Positions 25,016 to 33,583 of a DNA stretch of 50,128 nt are shown in pieces (position 1 is the stretch's first letter; every line of letters begins with the position of its first letter). This DNA is from Paracoccaceae bacterium (GTDB taxonomy: Bacteria; Pseudomonadota; Alphaproteobacteria; Rhodobacterales; Rhodobacteraceae). The notes under the pieces were generated by a model. It was given only the letters and a program-made list of their open reading frames with translations. It had not been told where the DNA came from and made no database searches. Made by a program: the position numbers and the translations under genes. The stretch covers positions 1 through 50,128 of the forward strand of contig JAKVCP010000016.1 of the NCBI GenBank assembly GCA_022448925.1, in the 5' to 3' direction.

Positions 25016-26042
25016 CACGGTGCTTGCCCGAAACGGAATATGGGCGCGACTGAATAGACTTGACATGGCCTGGCTGGTCACAGGTTTGATCCCGGGCGCT
25101 CTTTTGGCGTTTGATCCCGTCAGTTTCCGGCCCGCCATGGAAATTGTTATTGGCGCGATGGCCCAAACCGGGGTTTTTATCCTGATCGCCATTTCGCTTG
25201 TGGCTTATGCCAAGGCCTCGGGCGCGGACGCTCTGCTGGCACGGGCCTTTGAGGGCAGCACAGTGCGCATGGTGGTCATGGCCGCCCTGTTGGGCGGGTT
25301 ATCGCCCTTTTGTGCATGCGAGGTGATCCCCTTTATCGCTGCGCTTCTGGCCGTGGGTGCGCCGCTGCCAGCGGTGATGGCCTTTTGGCTCGCGTCACCG
25401 CTGATGGATCCTGCGATGTTTACAATCACCTGGGCTGAGTTGGGCCTGAACTTTGCCATCGCCAAGACAAGTGCTGCCGTGGCGCTCGGAATGATGGGCG
25501 GATACCTCACCATGACATTTGCCAACAGTCCGGTCTTTACCGACCCACTCCGGAAAAATCCAAAGCTTGGTGGGTGCTGTGAAACCAAGACCCCTTTCGG
25601 CGACAAACCCTTGTGGGCCGTATGGACCGATGCCACGCGCCGCAGGCTGTTCCGCGACACGTGGACCCGAAATTTTGTCTTTCTTGTGAAATGGCTGTTG
25701 ATTGCCTACTTGTTTGAGGCCCTGATGATTGTCTACGGAACCACCCAATGGGTTGGTCAGTTCCTCGGGGGCGATGGTTTTGGCACGGTTCTCTTGGCCG
25801 CGTTCATTGGCATGCCCGCCTATTTGAATGGCTATGCCGCGGTCGGGTTCATAGGCGGGCTGATGGACCAAGGCATGTCACCGGGCGCCGCAATGAGCTT
25901 TGTCATCGCCGGCGGCGTCAGTTGCATCCCGGCCGCCATTGCAGTCTGGGCCCTGGTGAAACCGCGCGTCTTTGCCGCCTATCTTGGCTTTGCCTTCATT
26001 GGCGCGGTCTTGGCTGGATTGACCTGGGGAATGCTTGCCTGA
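25008..26042 (+). CDS. YraQ/ArsP-type (DUF318) permease
   Basis: Inner-membrane permease of 344 residues with eight or more hydrophobic segments. The family core SPFCACEVIPF (near residue 99) carries a CxC pair in the first half; IGMPAYLNGYAAVGF and GGVSCIPAAIAVW in the second half form the repeated motif. A cytoplasmic loop contains GGCCETK. Members of this family export organoarsenicals (ArsP) or are of unknown substrate. The ATGGCTGA overlap with arsR fixes the start at 25008. The Cys pairs and the Cys/His-rich repressor suggest a thiophilic metal or metalloid; which one is not readable. Confidence 0.85.
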   Translation: MADTVLARNGIWARLNRLDMAWLVTGLIPGALLAFDPVSFRPAMEIVIGAMAQTGVFILIAISLVAYAKASGADALLARAFEGSTVRMVVMAALLGGLSPFCACEVIPFIAALLAVGAPLPAVMAFWLASPLMDPAMFTITWAELGLNFAIAKTSAAVALGMMGGYLTMTFANSPVFTDPLRKNPKLGGCCETKTPFGDKPLWAVWTDATRRRLFRDTWTRNFVFLVKWLLIAYLFEALMIVYGTTQWVGQFLGGDGFGTVLLAAFIGMPAYLNGYAAVGFIGGLMDQGMSPGAAMSFVIAGGVSCIPAAIAVWALVKPRVFAAYLGFAFIGAVLAGLTWGMLA

Positions 26043-26499
26043 CTTTGGCAGAGGCACACGGCCGGGTCGGAAAATTCCCGCCCGTCACGCTGTCACCCCT
26101 GACAGTCATATCCGATGGCGTGGCTGATCCAATAGATCGTGACCCGTTCCATAGCGGAGTGCCTCCAAAAGATCATGGGCATACAGGGAAATAACCCGCG
26201 CACAAAACACGCCAGCGCAGGCATTGCGACACGGCGTCAAATGGGACACCGGGAAATTCGGAAGGCCAGAGACGTCGCGCAGGGCACAGGTCAGCTTGCG
26301 GGCGCGAGGTCAACATCGCCAAACTTGAAGAGTGCGCGTCTGTCTAGTGCGCAAAGAGGCGTCAGAACACTGGCTTTATCATCCTTGGTGCACAACGCGA
26401 CGCCATGATCGTGGCATTTGGACACTCCGTCTCGTTGCCCCGACCGCTTTGATCCGGTAAACCCGCGTGAAATGAAAAGAGTATCGGCTTGGGGGATCA
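26043..26499. other. Long gap before nhaA
   Basis: 457 bp without a recognised gene. The minus strand holds a 19-codon open frame (26093-26152) with a strong GGAGG ribosome site. Nothing else protein-like was seen. The 3' part must contain the nhaA promoter, but I could not pick a convincing -35/-10 pair; GGGGGAT precedes the nhaA ATG. Confidence 0.6.
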
Positions 26500-27798
26500 A
26501 TGTACCGCGTCTGGAATTTTGTTACCAACTACTCGCTGCTGTTGATCATTGGTGCCATTATCGCCTTGATCTGGGCCAATATCGACGCACACAGCTATCA
26601 CCACTTGGTTGAGTATCCTGTCTGGTTCAACGACTGGATCGGACTGGATTACGACTATTGGAAAAAAGCCTATGGCAAGGGCTATGATGCCTTCGGCAAC
26701 CCCGGCACTGCCAAGGTCCTGTCGCTGCATTACCTTGTGAACGACGTCTTGATGGCGTTCTTCTTTGCAATCGCAGCAAAAGAGGTTTGGGAGGCGGTCA
26801 TCCTGAAGAATGGCTCGTTGCGTGGGAAAAAGGCCGCAACGCCGCTGTTTGCGACCGCAGGGGGCATGTTCGGGCCAATTGCCGTCTATCTGGGGCTGGC
26901 TGCTGTCATGGGGTCTGAAACCTATAGTGCCGTCGCAAACGGCTGGGCGATTCCCACCGCTACTGACATCGCATTTTCCTATCTTGTTGGTCGCCTCGTC
27001 TTTGGTGCAGGCCACCCGGCTGTCCGCTTTTTGCTGCTGCTGGCGATTGCCGACGATGCGGCCGGGCTGATCATTCTGGCTGTCTTTTACCCATCCGGAG
27101 ATCTGGCACCCGTATGGCTTTTGTTCTCGCTTGCAGCGGCCATCGGCGTCTATGTGTTGTTCAACTGGCTGCCACGCGTCATGGACCGCGGCAAGCAGGC
27201 GCGCCCGACCTCAAGCTGGGTGCGCAAACGTCTCCATTTCTGGCCCTACCTGCTGGCAGGAGCCTGCAGCTGGTACGGCTTTGCACAATCCGGTCTGCAC
27301 CCGGCACTGGGTCTTTTGCCAATCGTGCCAACCCTGCCCCATGCCGACCGCGCCTTTGGGATCTTCAGCGAGGCCGAGAAATACCTGACCGATCTGCTGA
27401 ACGAGTGTGAGCATTTGCTGAAACACCCGGTTGAGGTGGTGCTGTTTTTCTTCGGCCTGCTGAACGCGGGTGTTGAGTTCAGCTCGATCGGGGATGCAAC
27501 CTGGCTGGTTCTGGCGGGGCTGATCATCGGCAAACCTGTGGGCATCCTGCTGTTTGGGTGGTTTGCTGCGGTGCCGCTACGACTGGGCATACCGCAGGGC
27601 ATGCGGGTTATCGATCTGGTCGTGATCGGCTTTGTCGCCGCTATCGGCTTTACCGTGTCCCTTTTCGTGGCCACAGTGGCGTTTGAACCCGGATCGGTTC
27701 AGGATGCCGCCAAAATGGGCGCCCTGCTCAGCTTTGCTGCCGCCGGCATTTCCATCGTTGCAGGGATCGTTTTCCGAGTTCAAAAACAAGAGCTTTGA
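26500..27798 (+). CDS. nhaA: Na+/H+ antiporter NhaA
   Basis: Inner-membrane electrogenic antiporter that exports Na+ in exchange for protons. 432 residues, longer than the 388 of E. coli mainly because of an extended first periplasmic loop rich in aromatics (about 30-72) and a longer loop near 285-315. The functional core is intact: IPTATDIAFS (151-160), the paired acids Asp185-Asp186 in AIADDAAG, and Lys in LIIGKPVGI. Such long NhaA variants are frequent in marine alphaproteobacteria. GGGGGAT lies upstream of the ATG and a hairpin terminator follows. Confidence 0.95.
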   Translation: MYRVWNFVTNYSLLLIIGAIIALIWANIDAHSYHHLVEYPVWFNDWIGLDYDYWKKAYGKGYDAFGNPGTAKVLSLHYLVNDVLMAFFFAIAAKEVWEAVILKNGSLRGKKAATPLFATAGGMFGPIAVYLGLAAVMGSETYSAVANGWAIPTATDIAFSYLVGRLVFGAGHPAVRFLLLLAIADDAAGLIILAVFYPSGDLAPVWLLFSLAAAIGVYVLFNWLPRVMDRGKQARPTSSWVRKRLHFWPYLLAGACSWYGFAQSGLHPALGLLPIVPTLPHADRAFGIFSEAEKYLTDLLNECEHLLKHPVEVVLFFFGLLNAGVEFSSIGDATWLVLAGLIIGKPVGILLFGWFAAVPLRLGIPQGMRVIDLVVIGFVAAIGFTVSLFVATVAFEPGSVQDAAKMGALLSFAAAGISIVAGIVFRVQKQEL

Positions 27799-27820
27799 TC
27801 TCAGAGCAGCACGCCAGACA

Positions 27821-27845
27821 CGGGCCACGGTTTTTCGGTGGCCCG
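27821..27845 (+). terminator. Terminator-like hairpin after nhaA
   Basis: CGGGCCAC and GTGGCCCG pair over 8 bp around a 9-base loop containing five T. A weak T-rich stretch (GTTTTAC) begins five bases after the stem. It lies 22 bp behind the nhaA stop. Confidence 0.6.
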
Positions 27846-27982
27846 CTGTCGTTTTACCCGCTGTTTCCGTGTCACTGTATTTTGTTTCCAATCCGGGCCA
27901 TAATACGGTCAGATTTTCGAGGTACCACAATCCCAATGACGCCCGGAAATAGGGCCAAGAGCAGCAGTATCAGGAAGACCGG

Positions 27983-28642
27983 ATGCTTGAGTTCGACAGC
28001 GTCAGTAAGTCGTTCTGGACCGGGACCCGCCGCAAGGTGATTCTGGACAGGGTATCGTTTCGGGTCGACCAAGGGACATCTTTGGGCATCCTGGCGCCGA
28101 ACGGCACTGGCAAGACAACCGTGATCAAGATGATGGCAGGTCTGGAAAAACCCGACGAAGGCGTTATCACCCGCACCAGTCGCGTCTCTTTCCCGCTTGG
28201 CTTTATGGGAGGCGTTATCTCTCGTCAGTCCGCGATGGAAAACGCCCGTTTTATCGCGCGTCTCTACGGGTTGGACCCCGACTATGTCGAAGCATTTTGC
28301 CGATGGCTTTGCGGCCTTGGGGAGTATTTTGACCAACCGATCGGCACCTACTCGCAGGGAATGCGGGCCAGGTTCACCTTTTCGCTGATGCTGGCGCTGG
28401 ATTTCGACATTTACCTGATCGACGAAGGCATGCCAAACTCAACAGATGTTGAGTTCAACAGGCGCGCGTCCGAAATTCTTGCCGAAAAGCTGAAGACAGC
28501 GACAATCATCATTGTCTCGCACCAGCCTGAGATCTTGCAAAAGTTTGTGCGGAAAGCCGCTGTTCTGATGGATGGCAGAATCCGGATGTTTAACACCTTG
28601 GAAGAAGCGAAAAAGCTCTATGACTATGAAACCCAAGGCTAA
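27983..28642 (+). CDS. kpsT: Capsular polysaccharide ABC exporter ATPase (KpsT-like)
   Basis: ATP-binding subunit of a polysaccharide exporter. 219 residues. Walker A is APNGTGKTT (38-46), the signature is the polysaccharide-exporter form YSQGMRAR (123-130) instead of LSGGQ, and Walker B is DIYLIDEG (142-149). AGGAAG precedes the ATG. Its last bases overlap the KpsE-like gene by 23 bp. The membrane partner KpsM, normally adjacent, is absent from the window. Confidence 0.9.
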   Translation: MLEFDSVSKSFWTGTRRKVILDRVSFRVDQGTSLGILAPNGTGKTTVIKMMAGLEKPDEGVITRTSRVSFPLGFMGGVISRQSAMENARFIARLYGLDPDYVEAFCRWLCGLGEYFDQPIGTYSQGMRARFTFSLMLALDFDIYLIDEGMPNSTDVEFNRRASEILAEKLKTATIIIVSHQPEILQKFVRKAAVLMDGRIRMFNTLEEAKKLYDYETQG

Positions 28643-30170
28643 GAAATATCGCCTGCGCCCGTTGTCGCCCCAAGGCCAAAAAACGGCACCCGCTGACGTT
28701 GCACCGCAGCCGCAAAGCGAAGTGAATCTTGACGCGATCCGCCGCGAAGGCCTGACAGGTCGCCAGTTGCGCATGGCCCGCCGCGTGGCGCAAAAACACG
28801 GGCTGGCGCCGACCTCTGATTATGACGCTGTCCGGCTTTTGCGCGAAAAGGGTATCAATCCGTTTAAACGCGATATGGCTCTGGATTTGGTGACAGGCGA
28901 CACGCCGAAACCAGATGAAACAAAACTGCCTGTTCCCAAGGACAAGCCAACCCAAGCCAAGCTGCCCGTCACCAAGGTCGTCGACAAGTCACATTTGCCC
29001 TCAACGGATGTGGCAAGCCCAAGTGAGCGCCGGGCCGCAGAAATCATGAAGGTCCAGCGCGACCTGGTGAACCGACGCCGTCGCAAGATGCTGCTCTTGA
29101 TGACGCGACTTGCCTTTTTCGTGTTTCTTCCAACGTTCCTGGCCGGCTTCTATTACTACGTGGTGGCGACACCAATGTATGCCACGAAGTCCGAGTTCCT
29201 GATTCTGAAAGCGGAAAGTGGCGGCAACCTGGGCGGCCTGTTCAGCGGCACGCAATTTGCCACGAACCAGGATGCAATCGCGGTGCAATCCTATCTGCAG
29301 TCGAAGGACGCCATGTTGCGGCTGGACAAGGACGTAGGCTTCAAGGCGCATTACACTCAGGAGTGGATCGATCCGATTCAGCGCATGAGTGAAAATCCGT
29401 CGAACGAAGAGGCGTATCGCACCTACAAACGCAACATCGAGATCGGCTATGATCCAACCGAAGGTGTCATTCGAATGGAAATCGCGGCTGCCGAACCCTC
29501 CGCCGCAGCAGCCTTCAGCGCGGCTTTGATCGGCTATGCCGAAGAGCGGGTTGACAACCTGTCACTGCGCAAACGGTCCAATGCTGTGGCGGACGCCACA
29601 CAGGGGTTGGAAGATGCGGAAGAGGCGCGGGCACAGGCGCAGGAAAAACTGGTTCGCTTGCAACAAGAGGGGTCCATCGTGGATCCAGAGGGTCGGATCA
29701 CCGCCCTGCGCGGGCAGATCAACAACATCGAGGTTCAAATCCAGGAAAAGTCACTGGATTTACAGGCGCAACTGGACAATGCGCGCCCCAATGCCGCCAA
29801 GGTTGAGGGGTTGCGCGGCGACATCCGGCGTCTGAACACGCTGTTGACAGAACTGAACGCGCAAATGACCACCGCTTCGGCAGGAGAGACCTCTTTGGCC
29901 GAAGTCTCTGTTCAGATCCAATTGGCTCAGGCAGATCTGGCAACGCGCGACCTGATGTTGCAAGCCGCTCTGGAGCGGCTTGAGCAGGCGCGCCGGGATG
30001 CAGACAGCCAGGCGCGTTATCTGACCACAAGCGTAGAGCCCGTGGCCTCAGAAGATCCCAGTTATCCTCGGGCGTTTGAGAATACAATCCTGGCGTTCTT
30101 GATCTTCTCCGGCATCTACCTGATGATCTCGATCACGGCCTCTATTCTGCGCGAACAGGTCTCAACCTAG
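28620..30170 (+). CDS. kpsE: KpsE/Wzz-like polysaccharide co-polymerase/export protein
   Basis: Inner-membrane protein that spans the periplasm and links capsule synthesis to export. About 516 residues from ATG 28620; 28626 is also possible. Layout: a cytoplasmic N-terminal part of about 150 residues with an RREGLTGRQLRMARR segment, a first membrane helix at about 157-183, a long periplasmic region with coiled coil (about 325-470), and a second helix near 487-507. KpsE proteins are usually about 380 residues, so the long N-terminal extension is notable. A perfect hairpin follows the gene. Confidence 0.85.
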   Translation: MTMKPKAKKYRLRPLSPQGQKTAPADVAPQPQSEVNLDAIRREGLTGRQLRMARRVAQKHGLAPTSDYDAVRLLREKGINPFKRDMALDLVTGDTPKPDETKLPVPKDKPTQAKLPVTKVVDKSHLPSTDVASPSERRAAEIMKVQRDLVNRRRRKMLLLMTRLAFFVFLPTFLAGFYYYVVATPMYATKSEFLILKAESGGNLGGLFSGTQFATNQDAIAVQSYLQSKDAMLRLDKDVGFKAHYTQEWIDPIQRMSENPSNEEAYRTYKRNIEIGYDPTEGVIRMEIAAAEPSAAAAFSAALIGYAEERVDNLSLRKRSNAVADATQGLEDAEEARAQAQEKLVRLQQEGSIVDPEGRITALRGQINNIEVQIQEKSLDLQAQLDNARPNAAKVEGLRGDIRRLNTLLTELNAQMTTASAGETSLAEVSVQIQLAQADLATRDLMLQAALERLEQARRDADSQARYLTTSVEPVASEDPSYPRAFENTILAFLIFSGIYLMISITASILREQVST

Positions 30171-30174
30171 CGGC

Positions 30175-30191
30175 GTGCACCTTTGGTGCAC
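30175..30191 (+). terminator. Hairpin after kpsE
   Basis: GTGCACC-TTT-GGTGCAC, a perfect 7-bp stem with a 3-base loop four bases behind the kpsE stop. No T-run follows, so it may be a Rho-assisted terminator or 3'-end stabiliser. Confidence 0.6.
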
Positions 30192-30330
30192 ACTGGACAA
30201 GCGCTGACGCGCGGTTGGGGCGCCTGCCCCTCTGTCGGGACAGGTTGGAGCCGCCGGCGCCTTGGGCTCACCGAACAGCGACATGTCCCCAATGCAAGGC
30301 TGGACTGACGGTAAGTCGCAGGTCGGTGTC

Positions 30331-30359
30331 GTGACAACAGGGCCGGCTCTGCCTATAAG
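30331..30359 (+). promoter_or_regulatory. Predicted sigma70 promoter of ppaC
   Basis: GTGACA (30331-30336), exactly 17 bp, then TATAAG (30354-30359). Transcription would start about 32 bases before the ATG at 30398, leaving room for the GAGGA ribosome site. One of the clearest promoters in the window. Confidence 0.7.
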
Positions 30360-30397
30360 GCGCGCGTTGTTGATTTTTCTCCCACGAGGACCCTTAG

Positions 30398-31318
30398 ATG
30401 ACCACCCAGGTTTTTGGCCACAAATCCCCTGATACCGACAGCACCGGCGCCCCGATCATCTGGGCATGGTACCTGAACGAAATCAAAGGCGAAGCCGCAG
30501 TCCCCGCACTGCTGGGAGAGCCCAACACCGAAGCAGCGTTTATGCTGACACACTGGAACCTTGATAAGCCGGCAATCCTTGACGGAGTTGCAGCAGACAC
30601 TCCGGTTGTGATTGTCGACACCAACAACCCCGCCGAACTTCCCGACGGCATAAACGGTGCCGACATTCGGGCCATCATTGATCATCACAAATTGGTTGGT
30701 GGCCTGGAAACCAAAGGCCCAATCGACATCACTGTGCGTCCGCTGGCCTGCACAGCAACCATCATGATGGATCTGATCGGCGACGATGCGGCCAAGATGC
30801 CCACGCCCATCAAGGGCGCCGCCCTTAGCTGCATCTTGTCGGATACGCTTGAGTTCCGTTCGCCAACCACAACCGACCATGACAAGGCCGTCGCGGAAAA
30901 ACTTGCTGCCGATCTGGGCATCGACATCCCGACATATGCGGCTGAGATGTTTGCCGCAAAATCTGATGTCAGCGCTTTTTCAGATGCAGATCTTTTGCGG
31001 ATGGACAGCAAAGAATATGAAGTCGACGGCACAAAGTTCCGTGTTTCAGTTCTTGAAACCACCTCGCCTGCGACTGTTCTGGACCGCAAGGCATCCTTGA
31101 TGGACACGATGACGGCCGTTGCCAAGGAAGACAGCGTAGACCAGGTTCTGCTGTTTGTGGTCGACATTCTGAACGAGGAATCGACCTTGTTGGTGCCAAA
31201 CGACCTGGTGAAGTCGGTTGCAGCCAAAAGCTTTGACGCCGCCGTCGACGGCGACACTGTCGTCTTGCCGGGCGTCGTGAGCCGCAAAAAGCAGATCATT
31301 CCGAATCTGAAGGTCTGA
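30398..31318 (+). CDS. ppaC: Manganese-dependent inorganic pyrophosphatase (family II)
   Basis: Hydrolyses pyrophosphate in the cytoplasm, pulling biosynthetic reactions forward. 306 residues of the DHH superfamily. Metal ligands are evident: His8, Asp12 and Asp14 in FGHKSPDTDS, Asp74 in VIVDTNN, and the DHH motif Asp95-His96-His97. The C-terminal substrate motif SRKKQ is present. Family II enzymes are best known from Firmicutes and are scattered in Proteobacteria, where family I is more usual. It has its own promoter and a clean terminator, so it is a single-gene transcript. Confidence 0.96.
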   Translation: MTTQVFGHKSPDTDSTGAPIIWAWYLNEIKGEAAVPALLGEPNTEAAFMLTHWNLDKPAILDGVAADTPVVIVDTNNPAELPDGINGADIRAIIDHHKLVGGLETKGPIDITVRPLACTATIMMDLIGDDAAKMPTPIKGAALSCILSDTLEFRSPTTTDHDKAVAEKLAADLGIDIPTYAAEMFAAKSDVSAFSDADLLRMDSKEYEVDGTKFRVSVLETTSPATVLDRKASLMDTMTAVAKEDSVDQVLLFVVDILNEESTLLVPNDLVKSVAAKSFDAAVDGDTVVLPGVVSRKKQIIPNLKV

Positions 31319-31346
31319 GAGTTTCCGATTTTGATCGGCTGTCGAT

Positions 31347-31375
31347 GGGCGCAGGCATGGCTTGCGCCCTTTTTT
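31347..31375 (+). terminator. Rho-independent terminator of ppaC
   Basis: GGGCGCA and TGCGCCC form a 7-bp stem around a 9-base loop, directly followed by six T. It lies 28 bp after the ppaC stop and is the only textbook intrinsic terminator I see in the window. Confidence 0.88.
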
Positions 31376-31525
31376 GCCGGGCCAAAGGTAAAGTCACTGG
31401 CAAGGCGCACCTGCGGCACCTGTTGCCTGTAGATACCAAAGCCAAGCCAGCGTCATGACAGAACCATTGCCTATTTTTGCTTTTGGGTTCAGCAAGGTGC
31501 CAAACACTTTCAGCCGGAGATCCAA

Positions 31526-32398
31526 ATGACACAGATTATTGAAAATCTGTCCGCCGTGTCGCAGCAGTATGACGCCTTGTTCGTCGATCTTTGGGGCTGT
31601 GTGCACAATGGCATGACTGCGTTCCCTGATGCAGTCGCGGCCTTGCAGGCCTTTCGCCTGGCAGGGGGAACCGTAATGCTGGTGACCAATGCGCCCCGGT
31701 CACGGCATGAGGTCGCCAAACAACTGGTGCGCTTCCAGGTGCCCCAAGACGCATATGACGACATTGCAACCAGCGGAGACAGCGCCCGCTCTGCGATGTT
31801 TCAAGGGGCCGTGGGTCAAAAGGTCTGGTTCATGGGGCAGCGCCACGATCTGCCGTTCTTTGATCCGCTGAAGGTGATCGATACACCGGTCGAAATAAAA
31901 CAAGTGCCACTTAATGAAGCCGAAGGCATTGTCTGTTGTGGACCCTTTGACCCGATGGAAGATCCGGCAATCAATCGACCTCAGCTGCTGTTGGCTAAAC
32001 AAATGGGGCTTAAACTGCTTTGCGCCAACCCCGATATTGTCGTGGACCGCGGTGAAAACCGCGAATGGTGCGCCGGTGCAATTGCCCAATTGTACACAGA
32101 GATGGGCGGCGAAAGCCTTTATTTCGGAAAGCCCCATCCGCCCATTTATGATCTGGCACGGCGACGGCTTGTTGCTTTGGGCAAGGACACGTCAAACGAC
32201 CGTATCCTGGCCATCGGCGATGGCGTTCACACCGATATTTCGGGCGCATCGGGCGAAGACATTGACGCTCTTTTCATCACAGGCGGATTGGCCGCAGCCG
32301 AAACCAAAACCGGCGATCAGCCGGACCCAGCCGCACTTGATGCCTTTCTTGCCGGGCAAAATGCCGCGCCTCGATATGCGATTGGTTTTCTGCGCTGA
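31526..32398 (+). CDS. HAD-superfamily hydrolase, TIGR01459 type
   Basis: Probable cytoplasmic phosphatase of the NagD-like HAD IIA class, 290 residues, substrate unknown. Motif I is DLWGCVHNG (Asp21); the second position usually Asp is Trp23, which is normal for this subfamily. Motif II is VTNAP, and the C-terminal GDGVHTDISGA supplies the metal-binding acids. GGAGATCC precedes the ATG. It lies between two gaps, so it looks monocistronic. Confidence 0.9.
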   Translation: MTQIIENLSAVSQQYDALFVDLWGCVHNGMTAFPDAVAALQAFRLAGGTVMLVTNAPRSRHEVAKQLVRFQVPQDAYDDIATSGDSARSAMFQGAVGQKVWFMGQRHDLPFFDPLKVIDTPVEIKQVPLNEAEGIVCCGPFDPMEDPAINRPQLLLAKQMGLKLLCANPDIVVDRGENREWCAGAIAQLYTEMGGESLYFGKPHPPIYDLARRRLVALGKDTSNDRILAIGDGVHTDISGASGEDIDALFITGGLAAAETKTGDQPDPAALDAFLAGQNAAPRYAIGFLR

Positions 32399-32804
32399 CA
32401 TCTTGCCAACAGCCGGGCGCGCGGCCCCGGCAGTTCATGTTGTATCTTGGCGACACGCCGGGATCTGCCGGGTCAAGCGCGCGTTCCATAAGGGGCGGCT
32501 CGGGGTCGGCACCGACACTCTTGGCCATCCACACATGATGTTGCGTTGCGCCTCTGGTCCCGCATCGCCCAGGTGACCCAACCGGACGCAAATGGCTGAA
32601 GAGCCGTGAAGAGACGCCGCGCCACACCCTGTGGAAAACGGGCCAACCTGACCCACAGACAAGAGACAGACAAGATCATGTGACGAAAGAAGCCTTCATC
32701 GCACCCCACAAATTCCTTGATTTTCTGCAATTGCGAAGTAATAAAGTTGCACGAGAAATCGACTCGCGGTTCATTTATTGCGAGGAAAGGTTAGGGAGCA
32801 TGGT
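32399..32804. other. Gap between HAD hydrolase and MaoC-type genes
   Basis: 406 bp. No gene recognised. The last 100 bp are AT-rich compared with the surroundings and contain a possible promoter, TTGATT then 16 bp then TAATAA (about 32718-32745), reading toward the MaoC gene. A single DnaA-box-like TGTGGAAAA occurs at 32630. Confidence 0.5.
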
Positions 32805-33248
32805 ATGCTAGACAATATGCCCCGGGGCACAATCTGCATCGAGGACATCGAAATGGGGATGACCCGGCATCTGCGCAAACAGGTCACAGACCGGGATATC
32901 CAGATGTTTGCTGAAGTCTCGACGGACCACAATCCGGTGCACATGGACGATGCCTATGCCAAGGACACAATCTTTCAGGGACGCATTGCACATGGAATGC
33001 TGACGGCGGGCTTGATTTCGGCCGTGATTGGCGAACAGCTGCCGGGCCATGGCACGGTGTATATGGGTCAAACGCTGAAGTTCCTTGCCCCGGTACGGCC
33101 GGGCGACATGGTGTATGCTGAAGTCAAGGTATCCGACATCGACCATGCAAAACGCCGCGTCACGCTGGAGTGTCATTGTGCGGTCGATGGCAAGAAGGTG
33201 TTGATCGGCGAAGCCAAGGTCTTGGCACCCTCTCGCAAGTTCGACTGA
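32805..33248 (+). CDS. MaoC-family (R)-specific enoyl-CoA hydratase
   Basis: Hot-dog-fold hydratase of the PhaJ/MaoC type, 147 residues. The catalytic Asp41 and His46 lie in STDHNPVHMDD, followed by the family motif FQGRIAHGML (57-66). PhaJ enzymes supply (R)-3-hydroxyacyl-CoA for polyhydroxyalkanoate synthesis from beta-oxidation; other members act on different acyl thioesters. The start at 32805 is fixed by AGGGAG six bases upstream; an ATG at 32799 is out of frame and hits a stop at once. No fatty-acid genes are adjacent to narrow the role. Confidence 0.88.
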   Translation: MLDNMPRGTICIEDIEMGMTRHLRKQVTDRDIQMFAEVSTDHNPVHMDDAYAKDTIFQGRIAHGMLTAGLISAVIGEQLPGHGTVYMGQTLKFLAPVRPGDMVYAEVKVSDIDHAKRRVTLECHCAVDGKKVLIGEAKVLAPSRKFD

Positions 33249-33583
33249 GAGCGACCCCTCGTATCTGTCGCGGCCCTCACTAGCCCTCGCAAAGGCATCT
33301 CTTCGGTGCCAAACGACCCGGCGACACGCGATAAAAGCCCGTTTTGATCAAAACCCGTTGTGATCAAAGCCCGTTGTGTCGCCTAGGCACGGACCCCCGT
33401 TGTGACTTGCCAATGAAGCGTCCTCTCACTCATGGGCCTTAGGCTCTACCAGTGCGCCGGACCTGTGCAACCCACCCGTCCGGCAGCACATATCACGATC
33501 CAGCAAGCATAAGCACAGCACCACACTGCAATCAACACATCCCACCTGCCTAAAGGACCGGACACTCGAACCGGATGGGTCCG
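33249..33583. other. Convergent gap with repeat structure
   Basis: 335 bp between the MaoC-type gene and the convergent small membrane-protein gene. It contains the inverted-repeat-bracketed 16-bp repeats at 33320-33383 and no recognisable gene. Confidence 0.65.
33320..33383. repeat. Three 16-bp tandem repeats bracketed by an 8-bp inverted repeat
   Basis: Units at 33334-33349, 33350-33365 and 33366-33381 share the pattern AAARCCCGTTKTGATC, the third diverging at its end. They are enclosed by GGCGACAC (33320-33327) and its exact complement GTGTCGCC (33376-33383). The first junction creates the perfect palindrome GTTTTGATCAAAAC (33341-33354). A lone CCCGTTGTGA recurs at 33396. Possibly a bidirectional terminator or a binding-site array. 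Confidence 0.8.

Noticed and set aside
31526-31612. Trp in place of the second Asp of HAD motif I considered a loss of function
   Set aside because: DxWG is the normal form in this TIGR01459 subfamily.
32630-32638. DnaA-box-like TGTGGAAAA as a sign of a replication origin
   Set aside because: Single imperfect site, no cluster of boxes and no origin-associated genes.
33334-33381. Tandem 16-bp repeats considered as a CRISPR array
   Set aside because: Units are adjacent with no spacers, and no cas genes are present.
33420-33580. tRNA-like fragments on the minus strand (GGTAGAGC near 33450, GGTTCGAG near 33567)
   Set aside because: The T-loop-like piece lies 5' of the D-arm-like piece and the stems do not pair, so no tRNA fold is possible.
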